Positions 15,894-25,175 of a DNA stretch of 64,000 nt are shown piece by piece. How positions within the stretch are numbered: position 1 is the first letter of the stretch; every line of letters begins with the position of its first letter. The stretch spans positions 186,001-250,000 of the forward strand of contig NZ_JACHJP010000006.1 in the NCBI RefSeq assembly GCF_014203715.1, read 5' to 3'. The position numbers and the translations under genes are program-made. The stretch comes from Streptosporangium saharense (GTDB taxonomy: Bacteria; Actinomycetota; Actinomycetes; Streptosporangiales; Streptosporangiaceae). The notes below the pieces were generated by a model, which had not been told where the DNA came from, searched no databases, and worked only from the letters and a program-made list of their open reading frames with translations.

Positions 15894-17855
15894 ATGAAGG
15901 TTGTGAGCCCGGAGGGGAAGAATGGCCGCGTCAGGCCGTGGACCCCATCACCAGGACGGCATCGTCTCTTCCTGACCGTCCTGCTGGTCGCGGTCGCGCT
16001 GCGCGTCCTCACCGTCATGGGCTACCCGCCGGTCGTGTGGTTCGAGGACTCCTTCGACTACGTGGGCGTCGCCGAACGGCCACAGCCCTACGCGGTCCGC
16101 CCCAGCGGCTACCCCCTGCTGCTGTGGCTCCTGCGGCCACTGCACAGCTTCGCCGCCGTCGCGATCCTTCAGCACCTGATGGGACTGGCGACCGGGGTGA
16201 CGGTCTACGCGCTCGTCCGCCGCAGGGCACCCGGGGCGCGGGCCGGATGGGCGGTGCTCGCCGCCGCCCCCGTCCTCCTCGACGCCTACCAGATCTTCTT
16301 CGAGCACACCGTGCTGAGTGACGTCCCCTTCACGTTCCTGGTGGTCACCGCCGTGGCGGTCGTGCTCTGGTCGCCCGGGATCACCCCCGGCCGCGCCGCC
16401 ACGGCCGGACTGCTGCTGGCCGTCGCGACGCTCACCCGCTCCATCGGCCTCGTACTGCTCCCCCTCCTCGCCGCCCACCTCCTACTGACCCGCCCCCACC
16501 CCGCCCCTCCCACAACCACCCGCCTCCCGACCACCCGTCCTGGGACCGGACGTTTTCCGAGCGCCCGGCTCCTGGGTGCCCGCCTCGTACCCGCCCGTCT
16601 TCTGACCGGCCGCCTCTCGACCACCCACCCCCTGCCCACCGCCCGTCCTGGGACCGGCCGTTTTCCGAGCGTCCGGCTCCTGGCCGATCGTCTTCTGGGC
16701 ACCCGCGCGGGCGCACAAACCCCGGCCACCCCCCTCCGACCCGCCCCCGCCACCCGTCCAGGCGCGCGAGCCCTGCTCACGACCCTGCTCGCGGTCACGG
16801 CCGCGGTGGCGGTCCCGCTCGGCGGCTACGCCGTGTGGTACGGCACCTGGCACGGCACTCCCTCGCTCAACGGTGGCAGCGGGGTGTGGCTGTGGGCCAG
16901 GACCATGCCGTTCGCCGACTGCCGGAGGATCAGGCCGCCCGAGGAGGAGGCCGTCCTGTGCCCGCCCCAGCCGGTCGGCTCGCGTCCGGCCTCGCCGTAC
17001 TTCATCTGGTCGGACTGGTCACCCCTGCGCCGGGTACCCGGGCACCCCGTCGGCACCCGTGCCGACCTGTTCCAGCCGGAGATCGACGGCCTGGCGGGAA
17101 GCCTCGCCCGGCGCGCCATCACCGCCCAGCCACTGGACTATCTCCGGTTGGTCGGCACCGACCTGCGCAGAACGCTGAACTGGAGAAGGGGCCCGGTGCC
17201 GGGGGCCACGCCGGTTGTCTACAACCGCTACGTCTTTCCCAACGCCGAGGGCCCACTACCCGACGAGGTCAGGATCCCCGGCGGAAGCATCGGGGAGGAC
17301 CTGCTGTCCTACGGACGTGAACGGCCGACAACCCGGGTCGTCGAGCCCGCGGCGGGAGTGATGCGCGCCTACCAGTCCTTCGGCTTCCTCCCCGGCCCCC
17401 TGTTCGGCGCCCTCAGCGCGGTAGCCCTCCTGGTGTGCGCGACCCATCTCATCCCACGCCCCCGAATCCCACGCCAACGAACCTCGGACGCCCGAACCCC
17501 GAACCCCGGGACCCCGAACCCCCAGAACTCGGACGCCCGGACCTCGAACTCCGTAGCCCAGCCAACGACCTCCCGATCCTCACCCGCGCAGACCGTGAAT
17601 CCTCCAGCCCCCGACACCCAGCACACGGACACCCGCCCCCCGGGCGACCGGAGCCCGGATCCCCGGGTCCGGAGGAGAGCCGCTCTGGCCGGGGCGTTGC
17701 CGTTGGCCATGGCGTTCGCCCTCATCGTGGGGCCGGTGGCCGTCACCGCCTACGACAGTCGATATTGGCTGCCCGCCATCCCCCTGCTCTGCCTGGCCCC
17801 GGCTCTCACCCTCGCCGAGCGCCACTCTCGAACCACCCCCGGCGACAACCCCTGA
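15894..17855 (+). CDS. GT-C-like polytopic membrane glycosyltransferase with repeat insertions
   Basis: A ~653-residue membrane protein with about 9-11 hydrophobic segments. The first outside loop carries an acidic motif (WFEDSFDY) at the place where GT-C enzymes using lipid-linked sugars keep a catalytic Asp. Two low-complexity insertions break the hydrophobic pattern. One, around residues 200-290, is built from a 36-codon imperfect repeat. The other, around residues 520-600, is a Pro/Asn/Thr-rich run. The start is uncertain: ATG 15894, with a GTG at 15888 and no clear ribosome site, so it may be leaderless. The acceptor is unknown; arabinosyl/mannosyl-transfer-like roles are possible. Confidence 0.7.
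   Translation: MKVVSPEGKNGRVRPWTPSPGRHRLFLTVLLVAVALRVLTVMGYPPVVWFEDSFDYVGVAERPQPYAVRPSGYPLLLWLLRPLHSFAAVAILQHLMGLATGVTVYALVRRRAPGARAGWAVLAAAPVLLDAYQIFFEHTVLSDVPFTFLVVTAVAVVLWSPGITPGRAATAGLLLAVATLTRSIGLVLLPLLAAHLLLTRPHPAPPTTTRLPTTRPGTGRFPSARLLGARLVPARLLTGRLSTTHPLPTARPGTGRFPSVRLLADRLLGTRAGAQTPATPLRPAPATRPGARALLTTLLAVTAAVAVPLGGYAVWYGTWHGTPSLNGGSGVWLWARTMPFADCRRIRPPEEEAVLCPPQPVGSRPASPYFIWSDWSPLRRVPGHPVGTRADLFQPEIDGLAGSLARRAITAQPLDYLRLVGTDLRRTLNWRRGPVPGATPVVYNRYVFPNAEGPLPDEVRIPGGSIGEDLLSYGRERPTTRVVEPAAGVMRAYQSFGFLPGPLFGALSAVALLVCATHLIPRPRIPRQRTSDARTPNPGTPNPQNSDARTSNSVAQPTTSRSSPAQTVNPPAPDTQHTDTRPPGDRSPDPRVRRRAALAGALPLAMAFALIVGPVAVTAYDSRYWLPAIPLLCLAPALTLAERHSRTTPGDNP
16534..16683 (+). repeat. 42-base coding repeat, two copies 108 bases apart
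   Basis: Copies at 16534-16575 and 16642-16683 differ at two positions and encode the peptide pattern RPGTGRFPS(A/V)RLL. The 108-base period is 36 codons, so duplication keeps the frame. It lies inside the insertion of the GT-C-like gene. Confidence 0.8.
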
Positions 17856-17894
17856 CCCACGCCTCGCCGTACGGGAACTCACCGGACCCCCAGC

Positions 17895-20800
17895 TCAGGC
17901 ACGCAGGCGCAGTCCCCGGGGGGTCGGGTGGAATCCGGCGGACTCAAGGGCGGCGCCGAGGGGGGAGCCGTTGATGGCGGTGCCGTCGGCTCGCTCGACG
18001 GTCAGCTTGCCGAGGGCCCCGTCGCGTACGGCAAGCGCGAGGGCGTCCACCGCGGGCCGCAGGGCGTCGCCGTCGGTGAAGGACAGCAGGGTCCTGCCGC
18101 CGCGCTCCACGTAGAGGATCAGGTGACCGTCGACCAGGACCACCAGGGAGCCCGCCTTCCTGCCCGGCTTGTGGGACACCTCGCCCGGGTGCGCGGGCCA
18201 CGGCAGGGCGGCGCCGTACGGATTGGCCGGGTCGGTCGCCGCCAGCACGACCGCCCGCCGCGCTCCCTCACGCCGGGCCGTCCCACCCCGCGCCCCCACG
18301 CCTCGGACTCCCGAAGCTCCCGGGTGCCGAGTCCCTTCGCCCCATGCACTCTCGTCCCGGACATCCGCACCCTGGGGACCGCTCTGCCACGGGTCCGCGA
18401 ACGGCTCGGTGGCCGGATCGTCCAGCGGTGGGACGGACGGGGCGGCAGAGGGGACGGGTGCGGTGCCGCGCATCCGGTCGACCGCTCCCGCCAGCGCGAA
18501 CTGCGCCCCGCCCAGACCCTCGACGAAGTAACCCCTGCGGCAGCGGCCACTCTCCTCGAAGGCCCGCAGCACCGGATAGACCGCCGCGAACCCACCGGGC
18601 AGCCGTTCTGCGGCGACCGCGCCGCGGGTCACCACGCCGTGCCGTTCCAGCAGGACCTCCGCCTGGGCGTGCGCCCGCTGGGTCGCGTCCTGCGACGGGG
18701 CCGGGAGTGTCCACCAGCGTCCGCCGACGGTCGGTGGGCCACTCCGGCTGGGAAGCACCGCGCGCCGTCTGCGCGAGGGCGCCCTGCGGTGGGCGGGACG
18801 CCCGGTGCCGAGGGTGGCGCGCAGCGGCGCGAGCGTGTCGCCGGTGATCCGCCCCGCCCACACCAGGTCCCACAGCGCGGCGGCGAGGGCGCCGTCGTCC
18901 GGGACCGCGCCCGGCATCAGGGAACCGACCCGGCCCGCGAGGTCGCGGAAGAACAGCGCGCCACCACCGCCCAGGACGTCGAGCACCCGCTCGTGCACCG
19001 GCGTCATCGTGATCTCCACCGGGTCGGGCATCAGCAGCGGGGCGGTGTCGGCGAAGTAGAGCGCGACCCAGCCGTCCCCGCCCGGCAGCGACCCCTGGCC
19101 CGCCCAGACGACCTCGCCGGAGGAGGTCAGCTCATCGAGCATCGAGGGGTCGTATCCGGGCACCCGCGAGGGCAGGATCAGCGTCTCCAGCGCGGAGGCG
19201 GGCACCGCGGCCCCCTGGAGCTGCTCGATCGCCCCGGTCAGCGCGTCGATGGGCGGTCTGCCCCGCCCCGGGGCGCCGGTGATGCCGTGCCAGGCGGGGG
19301 CGAAGGCGGCCAGGGCCTCCGGCGGGACCGGTTCGACCTCCTTGCGGAGCCTGGCCAGCGACCTGCGGCGCAGCATCCGCAGCACCCCGCTGTCACACCA
19401 CTCCTCGCCACGGCCTCCCGGCCTGAACTCCCCGCTCACCACCCTGCCGGGGACGGTCAGGCGGCGCAGCGCGTCGGTGACGACCGCGGGTCCGAGCCCG
19501 AACCTCGCGGCGGCCGTGTCCGCGGCGAACGGCCCGCGTGTGCGGGCGTGTCTGGCGACGAGGTCACCGAGCGGATCCTCGACCGGTTCGAGGAACACAT
19601 GCGGCACCCCGACGGGCAGCGGCACCCCGAGCGCGTCACGCAGCCGGGCGGCGTCCTCGATCGCCGCCCACTGCTCCTGCCCGGCGATCCGCACCCTGAT
19701 GGCCCGTCTCGCGGTCTCAAGCGTGCCGAGCCAGGCCGGATCGCCCTCGCGCAGGCTCACGTCCGCCGCGACCAGCGGGCCGTGCGAGCGCAGCAGGTCG
19801 GCCAGGTCCTCGGCGTCGCGCAGCGGCCGGTCCAGCCGCGCGAGCTCCCGCTCGGTGTCGGCGATCACGTCGGGGTCGAGCAGCTCCCGCAGGTCGGCCT
19901 GGCCGAGCAGCTCGGCCAGCAGGCTCGTGTCGAGGGCGAGCGCCTGGGCGCGGCGCTCCGCGAGGGGAGCGTCTCCCTCGTACATGAACGCGCCGACGTA
20001 GTTGAACAGCAGCGACGCCGCGAACGGCGACGCCTGTCCGGTCTCGACCTCGACCAGCCGCACCCGCCTGGCCGCGATGTCGCGCATGAGCGCGGCCAGC
20101 CCCGGAACGTCGAACACGTCCTGCAGGCACTCGCGCATCGTCTCGAGCACCACCGGGAAGGAGGCGTATCGCCCCGCGACGTTGAGCAGGTGCGAGGCCC
20201 GCTGCCGCTGCTGCCACAGCGGGGTGCGTCTGCCCGGCGTGTGTTTGGGCAGGAGCAGCGATCGGCCAGCGCACTCGCGGAAGCGCGCCGCGAACAGCGC
20301 GGAGCCGCCGAGCTCCTCGGTGACGATCCGCTCGATCTCGTCAGCGTCGAAGACCGCGAGGTCCGAGGGCGGTCCGGAGAGCGTGTCGGGGACGCGCAGC
20401 ACGATGCCGTCGTCGGAGTGCACCGCCTGGACGTCGGTGCCGTAGCGCTCCCGCAGCCGCCGCCCGATCGCCAGGGCCCACGGCGCGTGCACCCTGGCAC
20501 CGTACGGCGAGTGCACGACGACCCGCCAGTCGCCCAGCTCGTCGTGGAAGCGCTCGACCAGCAGCGTCCGGTCGTCGGGCACGTATCCGGTCGCCTCCCG
20601 CTGCTCGGCCAGGTAGGACAGCAGGTTCGCGGAGGCCAGGTCGTCGAGCCCGGCCGCCTTGATGCGGGCCAGGGCCGCCTCGCGCGCCCCGGCGGCCTCC
20701 TCCTTCGGCTTCCGCGCGGCACCGGAATCCGCTCCCGCGGTGGACATCTCACGGAGGAACGCGCCGATCGCCCTGCCCAGCTCGGCGGGGCGGCCCGCGC

Positions 20801-22721
20801 TGTCGCCGTGCCAGAACGGCAGCTTGCCCGGCTGGCCCGGGGCGGGAGAGACCAGGACCCGGTCGGCCGTGATGTCCTCGATCCGCCACGAGGTCGCGCC
20901 CAGCACGAACACGTCCCCGGCGCGGGACTCGTAGACCATCTCCTCGTCCAGCTCGCCCACCCGGGAGGACTTCTCCCCGACGAGGAACACGCCGAACAGC
21001 CCGCGGTCGGGGATCGTGCCCCCGTTGGTCACCGCGAGACGCTGGGAGCCGGGCCGCCCGCTCAGCGTGCCGGTGACCCGGTCCCACACGACGCGCGGCC
21101 GCAGCTCGGCGAACTCCTCGCTGGGGTAGCGCCCTGCGAGCATGTCGAGCGTCGCCTCAAGCGCGCTGCGGGGCAGCCCGTGGTACGGCGCGGCACGCCG
21201 TACCACCGTCTCCAGCTCGTCGACCGTCCAGTCTTCGAGCGCGGTCATCGCCACGATCTGCTGGGCCAGCACGTCGAGCGGGTTGCGCGGGTAGCGCAGC
21301 TCCTCGATCAGCCCGTCGCGCATCCGCTCGGCCACCACGGCCGTCTGGACCAGGTCGCCACGGTACTTGGGGAAGATCACGCCACGGGAGACCGCTCCGA
21401 CCTGGTGACCGGCCCTGCCGATGCGCTGCAGGCCGCTGGCCACGCTCGGCGGCGACTCGACGCACGCCACCAGGTCGACGGAGCCCATGTCGATGCCGAG
21501 CTCCAGGCTGGAGGTCGCGACGACCGCGGGCAGCCGCCCCGACTTCAGCGCCTCCTCGATCTGGGAACGCTCCTGCTTGGAGACCGATCCGTGGTGGGCC
21601 CGGACGATCTCGGGGAGCGCGCCCTTCGAGGCACCGGCCTGCGCCATCATCTCGGCCGGGGTCGCCAGGGAGACCGGGGGAGCGGGTTCCTGCTGGTCCT
21701 CCGCGGCGGCGCCGTGCTGCCAGGCCAGCTCGTTGAGGCGGGTGCACAGCCGCTCGGCCAGCCGCCGCGAGTTGGCGAACACGATCGTCGAGCGGTGCCG
21801 CCCGATCAGGTCGAACAGCCGCTCCTCGACGTGCGGCCAGATGGAGCGTCTGGGCGCGGGGCCGGTCAGCCACCGCTCCTCGTCGCCGGGCTCGGCGGGC
21901 CGTACGGGGGCGTCGAGCTCGGTCATGTCCTCGACGGGCACGACGACCTCGACCTCGATCACCTTGTCCGAGGGCGGCTGGACCACCACGGCGGGTCGCC
22001 GGCCGCCGAGGAAGGTCGCGACCTCGCCCACCGGGCGCACGGTCGCCGACAGGCCGACACGCTGGGCGGGCTGGGCGAGCAGGGCGTCGAGCCGTTCGAG
22101 ACTGAGGGCCAGGTGCGCGCCGCGCTTGGTCGCCGCGACCGCGTGCACCTCGTCGAGGATGACGGTCTCGACGCCGCGCAGCGCCTCGCGGGCTTGGCTG
22201 GTCAGCAGCAGGAACAGCGACTCCGGGGTGGTGATGAGGATGTCGGACGGCTTGGCGGCGAAGCGCCTGCGCTCCTCGGCGGAGGTGTCGCCGGAGCGGA
22301 TCGCCACCGAGATCTCCGGCACCGGCAGCCCGAGCCGCCGCGCGGTCTGCCGCAGCCCGGCCAGCGGCGCCCTGAGGTTGCGCTCGACGTCGACCGCCAG
22401 CGCTTTGAGCGGGGACACGTACAGCACCCGGCACCGCCGGGGTGACTCCTCCTCTTCCTCGCGCGCCGCGAGCCGGTCGAGCGACCACAGGAACGCGGCC
22501 AGCGTCTTGCCCGACCCGGTCGGGGCGACCACGAGGGTGTTGTCGCCCTTGGCGATCGACGTCCACGCCCCCTCCTGGGCGGCGGTCGGGGCGGAGAAGG
22601 CCCCGGTGAACCACTGCCTGGTCACGGGGGTGAAAAGGTCGAGCGCCCCACCCGCGGGATCGCCGGTCTCACACACGTGGATCGCCCCCTCGTCCTCGCC
22701 GGACCGGACGGCCCGGCCCAC
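17895..22721 (-). CDS. lhr: Lhr-type ATP-dependent DNA helicase
   Basis: A 1608-residue superfamily 2 helicase. Motif I APTGSGKT is near residue 66, motif II is LDEVHA, motif III is LSATV, and motif VI is QRIGRAGHQ. The winged-helix and Lhr-specific domains follow, then a long C-terminal extension typical of bacterial full-length Lhr (about 1,500 residues). Lhr unwinds RNA:DNA hybrids 3'-5' and is linked to DNA repair; the family's C-terminal domain resembles DNA glycosylase-associated modules. A charged low-complexity insert near residues 1440-1490 is lineage-specific. GTG 22721 is used; GTG 22676 with GAGGGGG upstream is an alternative. Confidence 0.93.
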   Translation of the reverse strand: MGRAVRSGEDEGAIHVCETGDPAGGALDLFTPVTRQWFTGAFSAPTAAQEGAWTSIAKGDNTLVVAPTGSGKTLAAFLWSLDRLAAREEEEESPRRCRVLYVSPLKALAVDVERNLRAPLAGLRQTARRLGLPVPEISVAIRSGDTSAEERRRFAAKPSDILITTPESLFLLLTSQAREALRGVETVILDEVHAVAATKRGAHLALSLERLDALLAQPAQRVGLSATVRPVGEVATFLGGRRPAVVVQPPSDKVIEVEVVVPVEDMTELDAPVRPAEPGDEERWLTGPAPRRSIWPHVEERLFDLIGRHRSTIVFANSRRLAERLCTRLNELAWQHGAAAEDQQEPAPPVSLATPAEMMAQAGASKGALPEIVRAHHGSVSKQERSQIEEALKSGRLPAVVATSSLELGIDMGSVDLVACVESPPSVASGLQRIGRAGHQVGAVSRGVIFPKYRGDLVQTAVVAERMRDGLIEELRYPRNPLDVLAQQIVAMTALEDWTVDELETVVRRAAPYHGLPRSALEATLDMLAGRYPSEEFAELRPRVVWDRVTGTLSGRPGSQRLAVTNGGTIPDRGLFGVFLVGEKSSRVGELDEEMVYESRAGDVFVLGATSWRIEDITADRVLVSPAPGQPGKLPFWHGDSAGRPAELGRAIGAFLREMSTAGADSGAARKPKEEAAGAREAALARIKAAGLDDLASANLLSYLAEQREATGYVPDDRTLLVERFHDELGDWRVVVHSPYGARVHAPWALAIGRRLRERYGTDVQAVHSDDGIVLRVPDTLSGPPSDLAVFDADEIERIVTEELGGSALFAARFRECAGRSLLLPKHTPGRRTPLWQQRQRASHLLNVAGRYASFPVVLETMRECLQDVFDVPGLAALMRDIAARRVRLVEVETGQASPFAASLLFNYVGAFMYEGDAPLAERRAQALALDTSLLAELLGQADLRELLDPDVIADTERELARLDRPLRDAEDLADLLRSHGPLVAADVSLREGDPAWLGTLETARRAIRVRIAGQEQWAAIEDAARLRDALGVPLPVGVPHVFLEPVEDPLGDLVARHARTRGPFAADTAAARFGLGPAVVTDALRRLTVPGRVVSGEFRPGGRGEEWCDSGVLRMLRRRSLARLRKEVEPVPPEALAAFAPAWHGITGAPGRGRPPIDALTGAIEQLQGAAVPASALETLILPSRVPGYDPSMLDELTSSGEVVWAGQGSLPGGDGWVALYFADTAPLLMPDPVEITMTPVHERVLDVLGGGGALFFRDLAGRVGSLMPGAVPDDGALAAALWDLVWAGRITGDTLAPLRATLGTGRPAHRRAPSRRRRAVLPSRSGPPTVGGRWWTLPAPSQDATQRAHAQAEVLLERHGVVTRGAVAAERLPGGFAAVYPVLRAFEESGRCRRGYFVEGLGGAQFALAGAVDRMRGTAPVPSAAPSVPPLDDPATEPFADPWQSGPQGADVRDESAWGEGTRHPGASGVRGVGARGGTARREGARRAVVLAATDPANPYGAALPWPAHPGEVSHKPGRKAGSLVVLVDGHLILYVERGGRTLLSFTDGDALRPAVDALALAVRDGALGKLTVERADGTAINGSPLGAALESAGFHPTPRGLRLRA

Positions 22722-22913
22722 CGCTCCATAGTGCAGGGCCCCACCGACAGAATCCGTCCCCCACCCTCCAGCCCACCGGTGGGGGAAAGATCACCATAAG
22801 TCGCCCTTAATGCCTGATGTTCGGTTCTTGAAGGGCAGGAGTAAGAAAAGGTTCATCCATCGCCAAGGCGGAGATAGATCCCGGGTGAGCAACCAAGCCG
22901 GTGAGCGTGAGCG

Positions 22914-23402
22914 ATGAGCGTCGACCACCCCGCCATCGAGGCGGCACGTGAGCGGATCAGGGTGGAGCACCTCAGGGAGCACCGCCCGCGGAGCAGCGTC
23001 AGGGGAGTGCACCACGTCGCGCTGCTCTGCTCGGACGTCGAGACCACGATCGCCTTCTACCAGGACCTGCTGGAGTTCCCCCTCACCGAGATCGTCGAGA
23101 ACCGCGACTACCGGGGGTCGAACCACTTCTTCTTCGACGTCGGCAACGGCAATCTGCTGGCCTTCTTCGACTTCCCCGGCCTGGATCTCGGTCCCTACCG
23201 GGAGGTGCTCGGCGGCCTGCACCACATCGCGCTGTCCGTCGATCCGGCGACCTGGGAACGGCTGCGCGGCAAGCTGGAGGCGGCGGGCGTGCCGCACCAG
23301 ATCGAGAGCGGCGCCTCCATCTACTTCCGCGACCCCGACGGCGCCCGTCTGGAGCTGCTCGCCGACCCCCTCGGCGAGATGTACGGCTCCCGCGTCCTAT
23401 GA
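22914..23402 (+). CDS. VOC-family (glyoxalase/dioxygenase fold) protein
   Basis: A 162-residue protein with two beta-alpha-beta-beta-beta modules. Metal-ligand positions are His in GVHHVALLCSD, His in GLHHIALSVD, and Glu in RLELLADP, the usual pattern of an active VOC metal site. Members are glyoxalases, fosfomycin-type thiol transferases or extradiol dioxygenases; motifs here do not separate these. It is divergent from lhr and stands alone. Confidence 0.85.
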   Translation: MSVDHPAIEAARERIRVEHLREHRPRSSVRGVHHVALLCSDVETTIAFYQDLLEFPLTEIVENRDYRGSNHFFFDVGNGNLLAFFDFPGLDLGPYREVLGGLHHIALSVDPATWERLRGKLEAAGVPHQIESGASIYFRDPDGARLELLADPLGEMYGSRVL

Positions 23403-23725
23403 CCAAATAGGATTTATCCGGTAAATTCCGGGCCGACGTTTACCGTGGGTCGAAGCCGCCCTTATCAAGGGGTATCCCGGAAAGGCATGCTTGGTCCCCC
23501 GGAAGTCGATCAAGTGTCGCTATACTGACCCATGCCGGGGGGCCGTTCGTCGCTGAGAGTGCCGTTTCCGGCAGTTTGACGAAGGACGCGGGCCGTACCC
23601 ACCGGGGCCACGGATATCGGCATGGTCAAGTCTTGATATGTCGTGTGATTTCAGGGTGAGGGAAGCAGGGGAACGGTGAGAACGACCCATCCGGCCGTCC
23701 GAGCCGAGACCGACCTGGAACCCTG
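23403..23725. other. Geneless 323-base gap upstream of the acetylation operon
   Basis: No gene is seen. The gap holds AT-richer segments (around 23405-23440 and 23510-23540) and must contain the promoter for the AlgI/AlgX-like pair. No clear operator or terminator was found. Confidence 0.5.
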
Positions 23726-25162
23726 ATGTCCTTCTCGTCCCCGCTGTTCCTGTGGTTCTTCATGCCCGCGACCCTGCTCGCCTACTGGGTGCTGCCAAGG
23801 CACTGGCGCAACGGGCTCGTCGCCGTGGTCAGCCTGGTCTTCTACACCTGGGGCGCCGGGCCGTACGTCGTGCTGCTGCTTTCGGCGATCGCCGTCAACT
23901 ACGGCGCGGGACTGGCGGTCGGCTCGGCGTGGGCGCGCGAGCGGCCACGCGCGCGCAGGGGGCTGCTGGTCGCGGCGGTCGGCTGGGACCTGGCGATCCT
24001 GGCCGTGTGGAAGTACGGCGGGTTCGCCAGCAGGCAGGCGGACGCGCTGTCGAGCGCGCTGGGGCTCGGGCACACCCCGATCGTGGAGATCGCCCTGCCG
24101 ATCGGGATCTCGTTCTTCACCTTCCACCACCTGTCCTACGTGGTGGACGTCTACCGGGGCAGCAGGCCCGCCCAGCGCAGTCCGGTCGGGTTCGTCACCT
24201 ACATCGCGATGTTCCCCCAGCTCGTCGCCGGGCCGATCGTCCGCTACCACGAGATCTCCGAGCAGCTCACCGAGACGCGGCGCGACCGGTTCGGCGACTT
24301 CGCCGCAGGTTTCCCCCGGTTCGCGCTCGGCCTGGTCAAGAAGGTGGTCGTCGCCGACACGATCGCCCCGGTCGCCGACGCCGCGTTCGCCCAGGCGGGC
24401 GGCCAGATCACGACCCCGACCGCCTGGCTGGCCGCGCTGTCCTACACCGTCCAGATCTACTTCGACTTCTCCGGCTACTCCGACATGGCCATCGGCCTGG
24501 GCACGATGCTCGGCTTCCGGCTCCCGGAGAACTTCAACCGGCCCTACTCCGCCTACTCCGTCACGGACTTCTGGCGGCGCTGGCACATGTCGCTCTCGCG
24601 CTGGTTCCGCGACTACGTCTACATCCCGCTGGGCGGCAACCGCGGCGGCACCCTGGCGACCTACCGCAACCTGCTGGTCATCTTCGTGCTCTGCGGCTTC
24701 TGGCACGGTGCCGACTGGACCTTCCTGGTCTGGGGGCTCTACCACGGCGCTCTCCTGGTCGTCGAACGGCTGCTCGGCTGGGACCGTCCCCCGGGAACCG
24801 CACTGGCCACGCTGGCGCGTCGCGCGGTGACGTTCCTGCTGGTCGTGGTCGGCTGGGTGTTCTTCCGCGCGGAGAGCATGACCGAGGCGGGGGAGGTGCT
24901 GCGGGCGATGTTCGTCTGGACGCCGGGTGAGCTGGACGAGTTCGCGGCCTTCGCGCTCACCCACCAGCGGGCGCTCACCCTCGCGCTCGCGCTGACGGTC
25001 GTGCTGCTGCCCGCCTCGCTCACGCTCGGCCCGCTGATCGAGTCGGGCAGGGGAGGCGCGGTGCGGGTGGTGCGGGCCGCGATGACCTGGGTAGCTGCCC
25101 CCTACGCGGGGGTGCTGGTCGCCGCGGGCACCTTCAGCCCTTTCCTGTACTACCAGTTCTGA
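23726..25162 (+). CDS. MBOAT O-acyltransferase, AlgI-like
   Basis: A 478-residue polytopic membrane acyltransferase. It has the AlgI pattern: an N-terminal FLWFFMP start, a central WRRWHMSLSRWFRDYVYIPLGG block, and the catalytic His in FWHGADWTFLVWGLYHG. AlgI-type proteins move acetyl groups across the membrane for O-acetylation of an exported glycan. The partner gene 13 bases downstream encodes the extracytoplasmic SGNH-like enzyme. The polysaccharide acceptor is unknown; the GT-C-like gene 6 kb upstream is a loose candidate. Confidence 0.92.
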   Translation: MSFSSPLFLWFFMPATLLAYWVLPRHWRNGLVAVVSLVFYTWGAGPYVVLLLSAIAVNYGAGLAVGSAWARERPRARRGLLVAAVGWDLAILAVWKYGGFASRQADALSSALGLGHTPIVEIALPIGISFFTFHHLSYVVDVYRGSRPAQRSPVGFVTYIAMFPQLVAGPIVRYHEISEQLTETRRDRFGDFAAGFPRFALGLVKKVVVADTIAPVADAAFAQAGGQITTPTAWLAALSYTVQIYFDFSGYSDMAIGLGTMLGFRLPENFNRPYSAYSVTDFWRRWHMSLSRWFRDYVYIPLGGNRGGTLATYRNLLVIFVLCGFWHGADWTFLVWGLYHGALLVVERLLGWDRPPGTALATLARRAVTFLLVVVGWVFFRAESMTEAGEVLRAMFVWTPGELDEFAAFALTHQRALTLALALTVVLLPASLTLGPLIESGRGGAVRVVRAAMTWVAAPYAGVLVAAGTFSPFLYYQF

Positions 25163-25175
25163 GGGGAGACGGAAG

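Noticed and set aside
17928-22445. 1505-residue open frame antisense to lhr
   Set aside because: It is the codon-bias mirror of the lhr frame: Gly/Arg/Gln-rich, no domain, fully inside a clear helicase gene. Similar mirrors at 3203-5698, 30290-32350, 12483-13973, 23651-25486, 39745-41832, 42408-44093, 49320-51521 and 55920-58430 were dropped for the same reason.
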